Assembly (NCBI RefSeq): GCF_900119495.1 | Contig: NZ_LT632435.1 | Location: 542,111-606,110, forward strand | DNA from: Arcanobacterium urinimassiliense | GTDB taxonomy: Bacteria > Actinomycetota > Actinomycetes > Actinomycetales > Actinomycetaceae | Length of the DNA: 64,000 nt | Direction of reading: 5' to 3' | Shown here: positions 39,128 through 48,701 of the stretch, in pieces | How positions within the stretch are numbered: the stretch's first letter is position 1 | Layout of the letters: every line of letters starts with the position of its first letter | Notes under the pieces: model-generated | The model's database searches: none | The model's input: the letters and a program-made list of their open reading frames with translations, nothing else | What the model was told of the DNA's origin: nothing | Program-made: the position numbers and the translations under genes

Positions 39128-40513
39128 ATGGAATACCGTATTGAGCATGACACTATGGGTGAGGTAAAGGTGCCGGTAGATGCGCTCTATCGTGCTCAGA
39201 CCCAGCGAGCAGTAGATAATTTTCCGATTTCTGGAAAAGTACTGACCCCTCCACATATTCACGCTTTAGCTCATATTAAGCGGGCGGCAGCTATTGCTAA
39301 TGCGGAGCTCGGCGTAATCTGCACGGAGCGGCGCGATGCAATTGTGGCTGCTGCAGATGAAGTAATTAGTGGTAAGTATGACGACCAATTCCCGATTGAC
39401 GTATACCAGACTGGTTCCGGTACTTCTTCGAATATGAATATGAACGAAGTGCTCTCCACTCTGGCTACGAAGGCTTCGGGAATGGAAGTACACCCGAATG
39501 ATCACGTAAATGCTTCGCAGTCTTCGAATGACGTCTTCCCTTCTTCTATCCATATCGCCGCCATGAACGCTATTACGAATCAGCTGCTGCCGCAGTTAGC
39601 GATTCTGGAAGACGCCTTGGCAGAGAAAGCCGTTGAATTTAAAGACGTAGTGAAATCGGGGCGTACCCACCTTATGGATGCTACGCCGATTACGCTCGGT
39701 CAAGAATTCTCTGGCTATGCTCAGCAGATTAAGTATGGCATTGCGCGGATTGAAAGCACCCTGGATTTGCTGGCGGAATTGCCGCTGGGAGGTACTGCAG
39801 TAGGTACCGGAATTAATACTCCGGAAGGCTTCTCTGCTCGAGTAATTGAATTGATTGCAGAGCATACGGGCTTGCCGCTCGTAGAGGCGCAGAATCATTT
39901 TGAAGCGCAGTCGGCGCAGGATTCGCTGGTAGCTACTTCGGGAGCGCTGCGCACAGTGGCCGTATCGCTGGTGAAGATTGCCAACGATTTGCGCTGGGCC
40001 AGCTCCGGGCCGCGCTCGGGCATTGGCGAAATTCATCTTCCTGATTTACAGCCAGGCTCTTCTATTATGCCGGGCAAGGTAAATCCGGTAGTTCCCGAAG
40101 CTACCGTGCAGGTGGCAGCCCAGGTAATCGGAAATGACGCCGCGATAGCTTTCGCTGGAGCGCAGGGCAATTTCGATCTTTTGGTGATGCTGCCGGTAAT
40201 GGCACAAAATCTGCTTGATTCGATTAAGATTCTCGGAAATGTGGCCGAAGTACTGGCCGAGCGCACGGTAAAGGGCATTATTGCCAATAAGGAGCGCTGC
40301 CTAGAGCTAGCAGAATCTTCTCCTTCTATTGTGACGCCGCTAAATCGCCTTATCGGCTATGAAAATGCCGCTAAAATTGCCAAGCATGCGGTGAAAGATA
40401 ATTTGACCGTAAAAGAAGCTGCGATTGATCTCGGCTTCGTAGAGCGGGGCGAAATCACCATGGAAGCCTTGGAAGACGCCTTGAATGTGCTCAATATGAC
40501 CGGAAATTACTAA
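39128..40513 (+). CDS. fumC: Fumarate hydratase, class II
   Basis: Interconverts fumarate and malate. The 461-residue product has [47 protein letters not shown] and the superfamily signature [15 protein letters not shown]. Single gene with its own terminator; with sdhCAB it gives part of a C4 branch of the TCA cycle. Confidence 0.97.
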   Translation: MEYRIEHDTMGEVKVPVDALYRAQTQRAVDNFPISGKVLTPPHIHALAHIKRAAAIANAELGVICTERRDAIVAAADEVISGKYDDQFPIDVYQTGSGTSSNMNMNEVLSTLATKASGMEVHPNDHVNASQSSNDVFPSSIHIAAMNAITNQLLPQLAILEDALAEKAVEFKDVVKSGRTHLMDATPITLGQEFSGYAQQIKYGIARIESTLDLLAELPLGGTAVGTGINTPEGFSARVIELIAEHTGLPLVEAQNHFEAQSAQDSLVATSGALRTVAVSLVKIANDLRWASSGPRSGIGEIHLPDLQPGSSIMPGKVNPVVPEATVQVAAQVIGNDAAIAFAGAQGNFDLLVMLPVMAQNLLDSIKILGNVAEVLAERTVKGIIANKERCLELAESSPSIVTPLNRLIGYENAAKIAKHAVKDNLTVKEAAIDLGFVERGEITMEALEDALNVLNMTGNY

Positions 40514-40565
40514 AATTTCTTTTTAGTAGCTGCGCCGTATTGGCGGCTACTACTAAATAAAAACT

Positions 40566-40594
40566 CTGCGGGCTGCCTCTTCGGCAGCCCGCAG
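40566..40594. terminator. Hairpin terminator after fumC
   Basis: Perfect 12-bp stem (CTGCGGGCTGCC / GGCAGCCCGCAG) with loop TCTTC. The downstream T-run is weak, while an A-rich stretch upstream would favour termination of the convergent transcript as well. Confidence 0.7.
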
Positions 40595-40650
40595 TTATAT
40601 TAAGAAGTTATAAAAAGTTTGCGTGGCGCAGTTGGTAGCTGCTAATTAGT

Positions 40651-41094
40651 TTATTTTCCGGCATAGCGGTAGACATTCGTCTCCCGCAGTGCAAATCCAC
40701 AGCGCTTATAGAGTCGATTAGCGGCTTCGCGAGTGGGGCGAGAAGTGAGATCGATAGATTTCACGCCCTTTTGCTGAGCCAGCTCAATTGCGGCTTCTAC
40801 TAGCTTCTGGCCAATGCCGTGCCCACGCGCTTCGTCATCTACGACTACGTCTTCTATCCAGGCGCGCCAGCCGGTAGGAATCTCAAAGGTGACCAAGCTG
40901 AGCATCCCTAAAATCGGGCCATCTGCTCCGGCCTCGGCATCCTGATAAATAAGTAAATCCAAACTTTTTTGCTCCAGAAGCCGCTCTAATCCGGCCTTAT
41001 CTAAAGGCTTGGAAGAAGAAGAGAGCTGAGGAATAAGCTTTTGAAAAGCAGCTTCGAGAGCGGGGGTCACTTCTTTGATAGTAGAGATAGTCAC
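40651..41094 (-). CDS. GNAT-family acetyltransferase
   Basis: A 147-residue acetyltransferase with the acetyl-CoA loop VVDDEARGHGIGQKLVEAAIELA and the C-terminal TSRPTREAANRLYKRCGFAL. It is the last gene of a pta-ackA-GNAT group, 12 bp after ackA, so it shares acetyl-CoA/acetyl-phosphate context. Substrate unknown. Confidence 0.85.
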   Translation of the reverse strand: MTISTIKEVTPALEAAFQKLIPQLSSSSKPLDKAGLERLLEQKSLDLLIYQDAEAGADGPILGMLSLVTFEIPTGWRAWIEDVVVDDEARGHGIGQKLVEAAIELAQQKGVKSIDLTSRPTREAANRLYKRCGFALRETNVYRYAGK

Positions 41095-41106
41095 GGTAAT
41101 CCTTTC

Positions 41107-42282
41107 TTAGGAAATTACTTCCATCACTTGGCGGGCGATAGCTAGCTCTTCGTGAGCTGGCACCACCAATACTCGTACTTTTGAGTCTTCGGTAGAAATA
41201 GTACGCGCTTCTTTAGATTTTTCCGCATTTAACTCGGCACTATAGTGAATTCCGAAAGATGCGAGCCTATCGAGCACCGCCGCGCGGAGTAAATCATCTT
41301 TTTCGCCAATTCCCGCCGTAAAAGTTATTGTATCGAGCCCGCCCATCACGGCAGTATATGCACCTACATAATGCAGTATTCGGTGTATATAGATTTGGAG
41401 CGCCCGCTGGCATATTTCTTCTCCTGCTTGGGCTCGTTTCCAAATTACCCGCATATCGCTATCTCCGGTCAGGCCTTTCATTCCCGATCGGCGGTTGAAA
41501 AGTTCATCCACTTCCACCGAGCTCATTCCGGCTACTCGTTGGAGATGGAAAGCTACCGCGGGATCTATATCGCCGGTACGAGTGCCCATTACTAGACCTT
41601 CGAGCGGGGTGAGTCCCATCGAGGTATCTACGGCCTTGTCTCCCACCACTGCCGAAGCAGAAGCGCCGTTGCCGAGATGGAAAATAATCTGCTTCAAATC
41701 GCGCCGCCCCAACATACGGCAGACCTTATCCGCCGCATATTGGTGAGAAGTACCGTGGGCGCCATAGCGGAGAATTTCGTATTTTTCGGCGATTTCGGAA
41801 TTTAGTGCATAGTAAGCGGATTCGGGAGGTAGATGCCGGAAAAACGCCGTGTCGAATACTGCCACATGCGGCACGGGGAGCAGTTTCCGAGCAATATGAA
41901 TTCCGCGTAAGTGGGCGGGATTGTGCAGGGGAGCGAGCGGAATTAACTCTTGAATATAGCGCTCCACGGTATCGTCAATCAACACTGCCTTATCGAAGTA
42001 TTTTCCACCCTGCACCACGCGATGCCCTACCGCGGTAATATCTAATTCCTCTAGATTGGGGCTAAGTTCATCGATGAGATTTAAAATTCGCTCCATGCCG
42101 TGTTCGTGGCTGGGGATTGGCTCATAAAGGCTGAGTTTTTTCTCTCCAAAATAAAGTAGATAGTGCCCCATGGAGTTGCCGATTCTTTCTACCAGCCCGC
42201 GGGTAGAGCAAGCGCCGTTTTCCGGGTCAATAATTTCAAATTTAATTGAAGAAGATCCAGAATTTACTACTAATACCGCCAT
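41107..42282 (-). CDS. ackA: Acetate kinase
   Basis: Makes ATP from acetyl phosphate. The 391-residue product starts MAVLVVNSGSSSIKFEI, has AVGHRVVQGG, VAVFDTAFF, HLGNGASASAVVG and GLDTITFTAGIGE, all ASKHA-family acetate kinase marks. Operon with pta (83-bp gap upstream). Confidence 0.97.
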   Translation of the reverse strand: MAVLVVNSGSSSIKFEIIDPENGACSTRGLVERIGNSMGHYLLYFGEKKLSLYEPIPSHEHGMERILNLIDELSPNLEELDITAVGHRVVQGGKYFDKAVLIDDTVERYIQELIPLAPLHNPAHLRGIHIARKLLPVPHVAVFDTAFFRHLPPESAYYALNSEIAEKYEILRYGAHGTSHQYAADKVCRMLGRRDLKQIIFHLGNGASASAVVGDKAVDTSMGLTPLEGLVMGTRTGDIDPAVAFHLQRVAGMSSVEVDELFNRRSGMKGLTGDSDMRVIWKRAQAGEEICQRALQIYIHRILHYVGAYTAVMGGLDTITFTAGIGEKDDLLRAAVLDRLASFGIHYSAELNAEKSKEARTISTEDSKVRVLVVPAHEELAIARQVMEVIS

Positions 42283-42364
42283 TTTCTATTCCTTTATATT
42301 TTTTAAAATCTACTTTTTAAGTTCCAGTGCAAAATTCCGAAAATATCGCTATATAAAAATTCCG

Positions 42365-43498
42365 CTAGGGTGTAGGTGCTTTAGGCGCCGTAGGTGAGGC
42401 TGGTACGGCGTCTGCAGTTGAAGGCGATGTGCCAGTTTGGGCTTGCAGAGCGGTGATAGCAATTGTGTTTACGATATCTTCCACTAGAGCTCCGCGGGAA
42501 AGATCGTTTATCGGTTTATTTAATCCTTGCAATATTGGGCCGACGGCGAGTGCTCCGGCCGTGCGCTGTACCGCTTTATAGGTGATATTACCGGAGTTTA
42601 GATCCGGGAAAATAAAGACATTGGCTTTTCCGGCCACCGGAGAATTAGGCAGTTTCGCTTTCGCCACCGTTTCATCTACTGCGGCGTCAAACTGAATTGG
42701 CCCAGCAATAGGTAAGTCAGGGGCAATACTCTCTACCAGCTGGGTGGCTGCGGCCACGGCGTCTACTCCTGCGCCTTTTCCAGAGGTACCAGTGGAATAG
42801 GAAAGCATCGCTATGCGCGGCGAAATTCCGAAAGTGCGCGCGGTTTCGGCAGAAGAAAGCGCAATTCCCGCTAGTTGTTCTGGATTAGGTGCCACATTTA
42901 CTGCGCAATCGGCAAAGATATAGGGGCGGTCGGGGAGCAGCATTAAGAAAGACGAAGAGACGAGCGGAGTATCCGGCTTAGTTTTAATAATTTGCAAGGC
43001 GGGGCGAATAGTCTCCGCAGTGGTGTGCTGAGCGCCCGAAACCATGCCGTCTGCTTCCCCCATCTGCACCATCATGGTGGCGAAATAGGAAATATCTTGC
43101 ATTTTTTCTTGTGCCGCCGCGGGGGTAATCCCTTTTGCTTTGCGAATTTCCGCAAAAGCTTGGGCGTATTCTGCTTGCCGCGGCGCATCGGCCGGATCAA
43201 TAATTTCTGCCTTTTGCAGATTTAACTGTTGCTCTGCGGCGAGTTGGTGAATTTCCGCTGCATCTCCCAGCAAAATAATATCGGCGATTTCTTGCTCCAG
43301 AATAAGCGCAGCCGCCTGCAAAATACGTATATCCGTTGCTTCTGGCAGCAAGATACGCTTTTTTTCTTGGCGGGCGCGGCTAAAGATATCGGCAGTTACT
43401 TGCTCGGGAGTGCGGGGTAGGCTATCTGCCTGTGACCCTCCGGCAACCGGCGAAAGATAAGAATTCTGCACAGGTTTCCTTCCTTTTGGGGCTAGCAC
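42365..43498 (-). CDS. pta: Phosphate acetyltransferase
   Basis: Converts acetyl-CoA to acetyl phosphate, the partner reaction of AckA. The 377-residue short-form enzyme has KRILLPEATDIRILQAA, MVSGAQHTTAETIRPALQI, MLSYSTGTSGKGAGVDAV and FPDLNSGNITYKAVQR. GTG start; both ends carry low-complexity extensions (about 25 residues at the N-terminus, a Pro/Ala/Thr tail at the C-terminus). Confidence 0.96.
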   Translation of the reverse strand: MLAPKGRKPVQNSYLSPVAGGSQADSLPRTPEQVTADIFSRARQEKKRILLPEATDIRILQAAALILEQEIADIILLGDAAEIHQLAAEQQLNLQKAEIIDPADAPRQAEYAQAFAEIRKAKGITPAAAQEKMQDISYFATMMVQMGEADGMVSGAQHTTAETIRPALQIIKTKPDTPLVSSSFLMLLPDRPYIFADCAVNVAPNPEQLAGIALSSAETARTFGISPRIAMLSYSTGTSGKGAGVDAVAAATQLVESIAPDLPIAGPIQFDAAVDETVAKAKLPNSPVAGKANVFIFPDLNSGNITYKAVQRTAGALAVGPILQGLNKPINDLSRGALVEDIVNTIAITALQAQTGTSPSTADAVPASPTAPKAPTP

Positions 43499-43644
43499 TT
43501 ATTTTGCCATTTCTTCCCGTTTTCCTTTAGGACTAAGGGAGTATGATAAATGGAAGTGTTTCACCCTCTCTAATTCTAGCGTAGAGAAAAACTGAGAAGA
43601 GAAGTCGGAGTGCCGTTTCTTTGCAGGTGACGGAAGGAGAAAAT

Positions 43645-44799
43645 ATGCGTCTGCCGCGTAGCCAGCGCCGCGCGCGTCGCCGGCAGCAAATTTCTCCGCC
43701 GCCGCGCCGTGGGATAAATGCTTTTCATTACCAGCTGCCGCCCGGGCCGTGGAGCACGCTCGGGCAATGGGCGGTAGATAACTATGGGATAGCTGGGCAA
43801 GAAGCTTTTCAGCAGGAGAGTTTTTTAGGAGATTTTGGCCGCCCGCTTTCCCCAGATTATCCCTACCGGGCAGGAGAAAAAATTTGGGTATTTCGCCCGG
43901 TGGGGGATGAGCCAGCCGTTCCAATTCAGCTAGAGGTACTGGCGGAAACGGAGCACTACGTCGCTATTGATAAACCGCACGGTTTAGCTTGTATTCCACG
44001 GGGAATTCATGCGGCGAAAACTGCAGTAGTAGCGGCGCGGCGGCAGCTACAAAATGACGAGCTTAGCTGTGCCCATCGCCTAGATTTGGAGACAGCGGGA
44101 GTGTTGCTACTGGTGAAGAAGCCGGAGTATCGGCGGGCCTATCAGTTGCTGTTTCAGAGAAAACAGGTGCGAAAAAGCTATCGTGGGCTGACTGCTGGTA
44201 TGGGAAATTATGCGGCAGCCGGGGATCATACGGTAGCAGGGGATTGTACGGTAGCCGGGGATGATGCGGTGGCAGCGAGGAATTATGTGGCAGCGGGCGC
44301 GGATTTAGAAGTGTGGATGTATCGCCAGCCAGGAAATATGCAGACGCTGGTATCGGCAGAGCAACCCTTTGCAGCGCTGGCGGTATCGGTAGTCCCGGCA
44401 GTAGATACGCGGGCCGATAGTGCAGTAAATATGGGAAATTCCAGTGCAGTGCCGCGCGGAAGAATGCGGGCGGCTCTCACTCGCACTCGGGTGCGCCTGC
44501 TGGGAGAGTTGGAGAAATCTGCCGATAATGTGGAGAATTTTTCTGATTTTTGGCCTTTGCAGTGGGAGATTAGCCCATACACTGGTTTTACCCACCAAAT
44601 TCGCGCTCTTTTTAACTATTTACAGATGCCGCTTTTATTTGACCCGCTGTATCCGCAGCTATTGCCGCCGGAAGTGGCACAGGCGCGCCAATTACCCTTA
44701 CAGCTTCTGGCAAAAGAGCTGGAATTTATCGATCCTTACACTGGAGAAAATACGCAGATTATTTCCGCGCGGCACTTAGGAGTACCGGGCGGGGAATAG
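43645..44799 (+). CDS. RluA-family RNA pseudouridine synthase
   Basis: A 384-residue synthase with a very basic N-terminus (RRARRRQQ), the region YVAIDKPHGLACIPRG, the catalytic Asp in CAHRLDLETAGVLLLVKK and the end SPYTGFTHQIRALFNYLQMPLLFDPLYP. An insert after KSYRGLTA contains 18-bp repeats. The ATG at 43645 follows GGAAGGAG; a TTG upstream would add eight residues. Target rRNA or tRNA site unknown. Divergent from pta. Confidence 0.88.
   Translation: MRLPRSQRRARRRQQISPPPRRGINAFHYQLPPGPWSTLGQWAVDNYGIAGQEAFQQESFLGDFGRPLSPDYPYRAGEKIWVFRPVGDEPAVPIQLEVLAETEHYVAIDKPHGLACIPRGIHAAKTAVVAARRQLQNDELSCAHRLDLETAGVLLLVKKPEYRRAYQLLFQRKQVRKSYRGLTAGMGNYAAAGDHTVAGDCTVAGDDAVAARNYVAAGADLEVWMYRQPGNMQTLVSAEQPFAALAVSVVPAVDTRADSAVNMGNSSAVPRGRMRAALTRTRVRLLGELEKSADNVENFSDFWPLQWEISPYTGFTHQIRALFNYLQMPLLFDPLYPQLLPPEVAQARQLPLQLLAKELEFIDPYTGENTQIISARHLGVPGGE
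44206..44277 (+). repeat. 18-bp in-frame tandem repeat inside the RluA-like gene
   Basis: Four units code NYAAAG, DHTVAG, DCTVAG and DDAVAA; a related NYVAAG follows. The two central units differ at only a few bases. They sit in the catalytic domain between the active-site strand and the following LEVWMY strand. Confidence 0.8.
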
Positions 44800-44841
44800 A
44801 GCCGCGATTTATTCGGAATAGGAATTTTGCGCGCGCTCCGC

Positions 44842-44847
44842 TAATCT
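44842..44847 (+). promoter_or_regulatory. -10 box (TAATCT) upstream of guaA, probably leaderless
   Basis: TAATCT fits TAnnnT and ends seven bases before the GTG of guaA. No ribosome site is present. As for guaB, this predicts a transcript that begins at or next to the start codon. Confidence 0.5.
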
Positions 44848-44854
44848 TAGAAGA

Positions 44855-46426
44855 GTGAATAATGCAGAAATCCGCCCGGTAGTGGTAGTAGATAATGGCG
44901 CGCAGTATGCGCAACTCATTGCCCGGAGAATACGAGATGTAGGGTATTACTCGGAGCTAGTGCCGCATTCGTGGAGTGCGGAGAAAATTTTGGCTAAACG
45001 CCCGCTAGCTATTGTGCTTTCAGGTGGTCCTGCTTCGGTATATGCGGAGAATTCTCCTGTTTTAGATACGGCGCTTTTAGAAGTTGGGATTCCGGTGCTA
45101 GGTATCTGCTACGGATTCCAGCAGATGGCAGAAGCCTTGGGAGGAAAAGTAGCCGAGACTGGCAATCGAGAATTCGGTGCGACCACGGCAAAAATCCTCG
45201 CTCCTAGCCATCTTTGGGATGCGGGCGAAGCAGAAAAAATGGTTTGGATGAGCCATGGGGACGCCGTCACCGCTGCTCCACAGGGCTTCACCGTAACTGC
45301 CGCCACTCCAGCTGCGCCGGTAGCTGCTTTTGAAGACAATTCGCGCCGGCTTTACGGAGTGCAGTGGCACCCCGAGGCGCGCAATTCGGAGCGCGGCAAC
45401 GAAATATTCCGCAACTTTTTACAGCGCGGTGCTGGTCTTGATCCTAACTGGAATTCTGCGTCTATAATCGATGAGCAAATCGCTAAGATTCGCGCCCAAG
45501 TGGGGAGTGGAGAAGTAATCTGCGGGCTTTCCGGCGGAGTAGATTCTTCTGTGGCAGCTGCGCTTGTACACCGCGCCGTTGGCGACCAGCTCACCTGTGT
45601 ATTTGTAGATCACGGTCTATTGCGCGCCGGAGAAGCGGAGCAAGTAATTCGCGATTACGCCGGGGCGCGCGGAATGAAAATTTTGGCGGTAGATGAATCG
45701 GAGCGTTTCTTGCAGGCACTGGCGGGTGTAACTGAGCCAGAGCAGAAGCGTAAAATCATCGGCCGAGAATTTATTCGTTCCTTTGAAGCAGCCCAGCGAA
45801 AATTAATTGCTGAAGCTGGCGAAGCTGGAAAAGAAATAAAGTTTTTAGTGCAAGGCACTCTCTATCCAGACGTAGTGGAATCGGGGGGCGGCGAAGGCAC
45901 AGCGAATATTAAATCACACCACAATGTGGGCGGATTGCCGGAAGATCTACAGTTTGAACTGGTAGAGCCGCTGCGTGATCTGTTTAAAGACGAAGTGCGC
46001 GCCATCGGAAAAGAATTGGGGCTCCCCGATAATATCGTGTGGCGCCAGCCTTTCCCGGGGCCGGGGCTAGGCATTCGCATAGTCGGAGAAGTTACGCGCG
46101 CTGGGCTCGATACGCTGCGGGCGGCCGATTTAATCGTGCGCGAAGAATTGAGTGCAGCGGGTCTGGATCGAGAAATCTGGCAGTGCCCAGTGGTGCTTCT
46201 TGCTGATGTGCGTTCGGTAGGTGTGCAAGGAGATGGCCGTACTTATGGGCATCCAATCGTGCTGCGCCCAGTGAGTTCGGAAGATGCTATGAGTGCGGAT
46301 TGGTACCGCTTGCCATACGATTTATTGGCGAAAATTTCTAATCGCATTACCAACGAAGTGCCGGAGGTCAACAGAGTAGTGCTTGACTGCACCTCGAAGC
46401 CGCCGGGGACTATCGAGTGGGAATAG
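44855..46426 (+). CDS. guaA: GMP synthase (glutamine-hydrolysing)
   Basis: Aminates XMP to GMP. The 523-residue product has an N-terminal class I glutamine amidotransferase ([20 protein letters not shown], catalytic Cys in [24 protein letters not shown]), an ATP pyrophosphatase loop [15 protein letters not shown] and the dimerisation end [11 protein letters not shown]. It is the last conserved gene before the accessory island. Confidence 0.97.
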   Translation: MNNAEIRPVVVVDNGAQYAQLIARRIRDVGYYSELVPHSWSAEKILAKRPLAIVLSGGPASVYAENSPVLDTALLEVGIPVLGICYGFQQMAEALGGKVAETGNREFGATTAKILAPSHLWDAGEAEKMVWMSHGDAVTAAPQGFTVTAATPAAPVAAFEDNSRRLYGVQWHPEARNSERGNEIFRNFLQRGAGLDPNWNSASIIDEQIAKIRAQVGSGEVICGLSGGVDSSVAAALVHRAVGDQLTCVFVDHGLLRAGEAEQVIRDYAGARGMKILAVDESERFLQALAGVTEPEQKRKIIGREFIRSFEAAQRKLIAEAGEAGKEIKFLVQGTLYPDVVESGGGEGTANIKSHHNVGGLPEDLQFELVEPLRDLFKDEVRAIGKELGLPDNIVWRQPFPGPGLGIRIVGEVTRAGLDTLRAADLIVREELSAAGLDREIWQCPVVLLADVRSVGVQGDGRTYGHPIVLRPVSSEDAMSADWYRLPYDLLAKISNRITNEVPEVNRVVLDCTSKPPGTIEWE

Positions 46427-46748
46427 GTCGATAAAGCTTTTACCTGCAATTTTGAGTGCGGTGCAATGTCGTTGAGTTTTGTTTCATATGTGAATCACGG
46501 CAAAGCCGCCAATAATAGCAGTGAGTAAAATCGATAATAAAGCCTCCGTTCCCACGTTGGAGCGGAGGCTTTTTCTTTACTGTTTACTCCTTTTTACCTA
46601 AGTTTCATTTTTTTATTTCATATGTCTCAAGATGGAAAAGTACGGGCGATATTCGGGGGCGCTAGTAGGCGCTTAACGCCATACTTCCAATCGATTCCTT
46701 ACGCTTATTATGGGTAAGTTAATTGAGCTAAAATGCCGTTCCACCTTT
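46427..46748. other. Gap between guaA and the accessory island
   Basis: About 320 bp. It holds the guaA terminator (46539-46580). The rest is AT-rich and has a 10-bp direct repeat TTTCATATGT at 46482 and 46616. No tRNA gene, integrase remnant or clear attachment site is visible, so how the island arrived is not shown on this side. Confidence 0.6.
46539..46580 (+). terminator. Terminator after guaA
   Basis: Stem AAAGCCTCCG / CGGAGGCTTT (10 bp) with a 14-base loop, followed by TTTCTTT. It ends guaA about 110 bp after the stop codon. Confidence 0.82.
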
Positions 46749-48701
46749 TTAGTAGTCTAGGTTATTGGCATCTTCTCCTAGCAATTGCTCGAAGATGATA
46801 CGCAGATCCTCTTCATCTAGATAGCCGTCCTCGAGGTAGCCACGGTCAATAGCGTCGAGCATCGTCTGTTCCTTTTCCTTCAAGCGATTGTAGATCGCGG
46901 CGTCGAGGGATATCTCTCTGCCATTAAGAATGAATTTCTCATGCATGAAGTAGTAACGCGTCTTTTGATCATCGGGCAAACCTAGGCGGTGTATGCGGTC
47001 TTTCGACTGTAGCAGGTGCACCAGGTTGTAGCTATATTCGAAATACACCGCGTCGTGGCAGACGCTGTGAAGAGAAACCGACTCAGCGAGTGTTTGCGGG
47101 TTGGTCATGAGCACCTTGAAGCGCCCCGCACGAAAGTCGTCTAGAATTTCGCGTCGTTCTTCCTGCGGCGTGGCTCCATAAATTGCCTCGGTGGGAATCC
47201 CCATAGCGGTGAGATCTCGGCGGAGATTTTTGATGCTGCGAACGAAGATGCACCATACGATGACGGGGCGGCCTTCGGCAACGATGCGCTCTACCAGTCG
47301 CTCACACGCCACGAGTTTTGAGCTCGGACGGCTTCGTTCGATGGCCTCATAGAACGTCTGTGAGAAGTCTACGTAGTCGATGTCTAAATAGTCGTCGCCA
47401 ACTTGGTCGAGAATAAATTCCAAATCTTCTGGATCTACGGCACTGCAGAGCATCTCGGGGTCGCTCTCGAGCTGCAGAGTGCGGATGATTTTCGCGAACG
47501 CATTAGGACAAGATGCATACAGGATGCGCAGCAGCGTGTTCTCATCGGGTGTTGCTTCGACCTCCACGATTTCGTCGGGTTCTGGGCGCGGCACACCGAG
47601 CTCGTCCTTGTTTGTTCGGCAGAAAAAGGGCGCCAGGCTGTTGTTAAGGTTTGTCTGGAGGTCCGCATCGGGCGCATGAAGCTCGTCTGGTTCGTAGCCA
47701 AAGAACATGTCGTAGTCTTTGGGGTACAGGATATGCAGCAAGTTGTATATGTCCTGGTAGGTGTTCGGAATGGGCGTGCCTGTCAGAGCAATCACGAACT
47801 TCGCACCGTCGGCTGCTTCGAGCGCGGCTTCTGCGCGCTTGCCGCCGATGGCCTTCACCCGGTGTGATTCGTCGAAAACGAGCAGAGTCTGGTCGGGGAT
47901 GATGGTGTGTAACTCCCGCACATAGTTTGAGAGTGATTCGTAGTTGAATGTGAAAAGGTTACATGTGCCGCTGTCGAGCAATAGTGCGTTTCGTCTACGT
48001 TCGGTCGACATTGCTGCTATAGCGGGGTCACCCAGCGAGAAACAGCGCAGAGGTAGCTTCTCTCCGAAAGTGGCAATCCATTCCTTTTCCCACGACTCAA
48101 AGCCACTCTTGGGGCAAACCACCACAATACGCCGCGCGAGTTCCAGATGACGCAGGTAGGCGAACACGCCGAGTACTGTCGCGGTCTTGCCAGCGCCTGG
48201 TACCGAGAAGTTCGCTGCGTGTCCAACTGCTGTCATGAAGAATGCGTCGAGCATTTGCCGGTCGCGCAGGGGGCGCACCATTGAGGCGCTTACTTTGTTG
48301 CGGAATTCTCGGAAGCGCGGTCCCAGCTGAGGGTCATCGGCGATATCTTCGGTGGTATGTGCCTTGATAGCAAGCCCTACTTCGGAGCGTTCGCGGATGT
48401 AGGTCTCGCTGGCAGTCACGAAATCGTTGAAACTCGGGTCCACCACGACCTCGATGCCATGACCGTCAGCTTCCTTGATTGCCTCTAGCATATCCTGGCA
48501 CTCACGCAAACCCATCCTTCCGTTGAGTAGGATGCGGTCACGTTCGATGCTGTCTACAGCGCTTGCCGGGTAGTACAGCCAGGCGCGCCAAGCCGTCGAA
48601 GTTGTGAATGCAGCAATGTCCTGTCCCTCGATGCGCAGGTACATGCCCGGCCGCGCATCGTCGTAGCAGACTATTACCCTAGGCACGCTCATCAATCTCA
48701 T
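46749..48701 (-). CDS. SNF2-type DEAD-like helicase / translocase
   Basis: A 650-residue superfamily 2 ATPase. A Q-motif-like stretch (RPLRDRQMLDAFFM) precedes motif I VPGAGKT (residues 167-173). Motif Ia VVVCPKSGFESWEKEW, motif II DESH (277-280), motif III LTGTPIPN (306-313) and motif VI QSKDRIHRLG (565-574) follow, as in SNF2-like double-strand DNA translocases. The first 140 residues match nothing I know. Last gene of the island, overlapping the ParB-like gene by 23 bp; an internal start three codons later (MSVPRV) is equally possible. Likely moves along DNA to probe or remodel target DNA; that role is inference. Confidence 0.87.
   Translation of the reverse strand: MRLMSVPRVIVCYDDARPGMYLRIEGQDIAAFTTSTAWRAWLYYPASAVDSIERDRILLNGRMGLRECQDMLEAIKEADGHGIEVVVDPSFNDFVTASETYIRERSEVGLAIKAHTTEDIADDPQLGPRFREFRNKVSASMVRPLRDRQMLDAFFMTAVGHAANFSVPGAGKTATVLGVFAYLRHLELARRIVVVCPKSGFESWEKEWIATFGEKLPLRCFSLGDPAIAAMSTERRRNALLLDSGTCNLFTFNYESLSNYVRELHTIIPDQTLLVFDESHRVKAIGGKRAEAALEAADGAKFVIALTGTPIPNTYQDIYNLLHILYPKDYDMFFGYEPDELHAPDADLQTNLNNSLAPFFCRTNKDELGVPRPEPDEIVEVEATPDENTLLRILYASCPNAFAKIIRTLQLESDPEMLCSAVDPEDLEFILDQVGDDYLDIDYVDFSQTFYEAIERSRPSSKLVACERLVERIVAEGRPVIVWCIFVRSIKNLRRDLTAMGIPTEAIYGATPQEERREILDDFRAGRFKVLMTNPQTLAESVSLHSVCHDAVYFEYSYNLVHLLQSKDRIHRLGLPDDQKTRYYFMHEKFILNGREISLDAAIYNRLKEKEQTMLDAIDRGYLEDGYLDEEDLRIIFEQLLGEDANNLDY

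Noticed and set aside
46482..46624. TTTCATATGT direct repeat as a possible island attachment site
   Set aside because: Both copies lie on the same side of the island, the repeat is only 10 bp and AT-rich, and no copy was found on the right side.
46622..46717. 31-codon open frame (MSQDGKVRAIFGG...) in the gap after guaA
   Set aside because: No ribosome site, no promoter, no recognisable family; length is within chance expectation.
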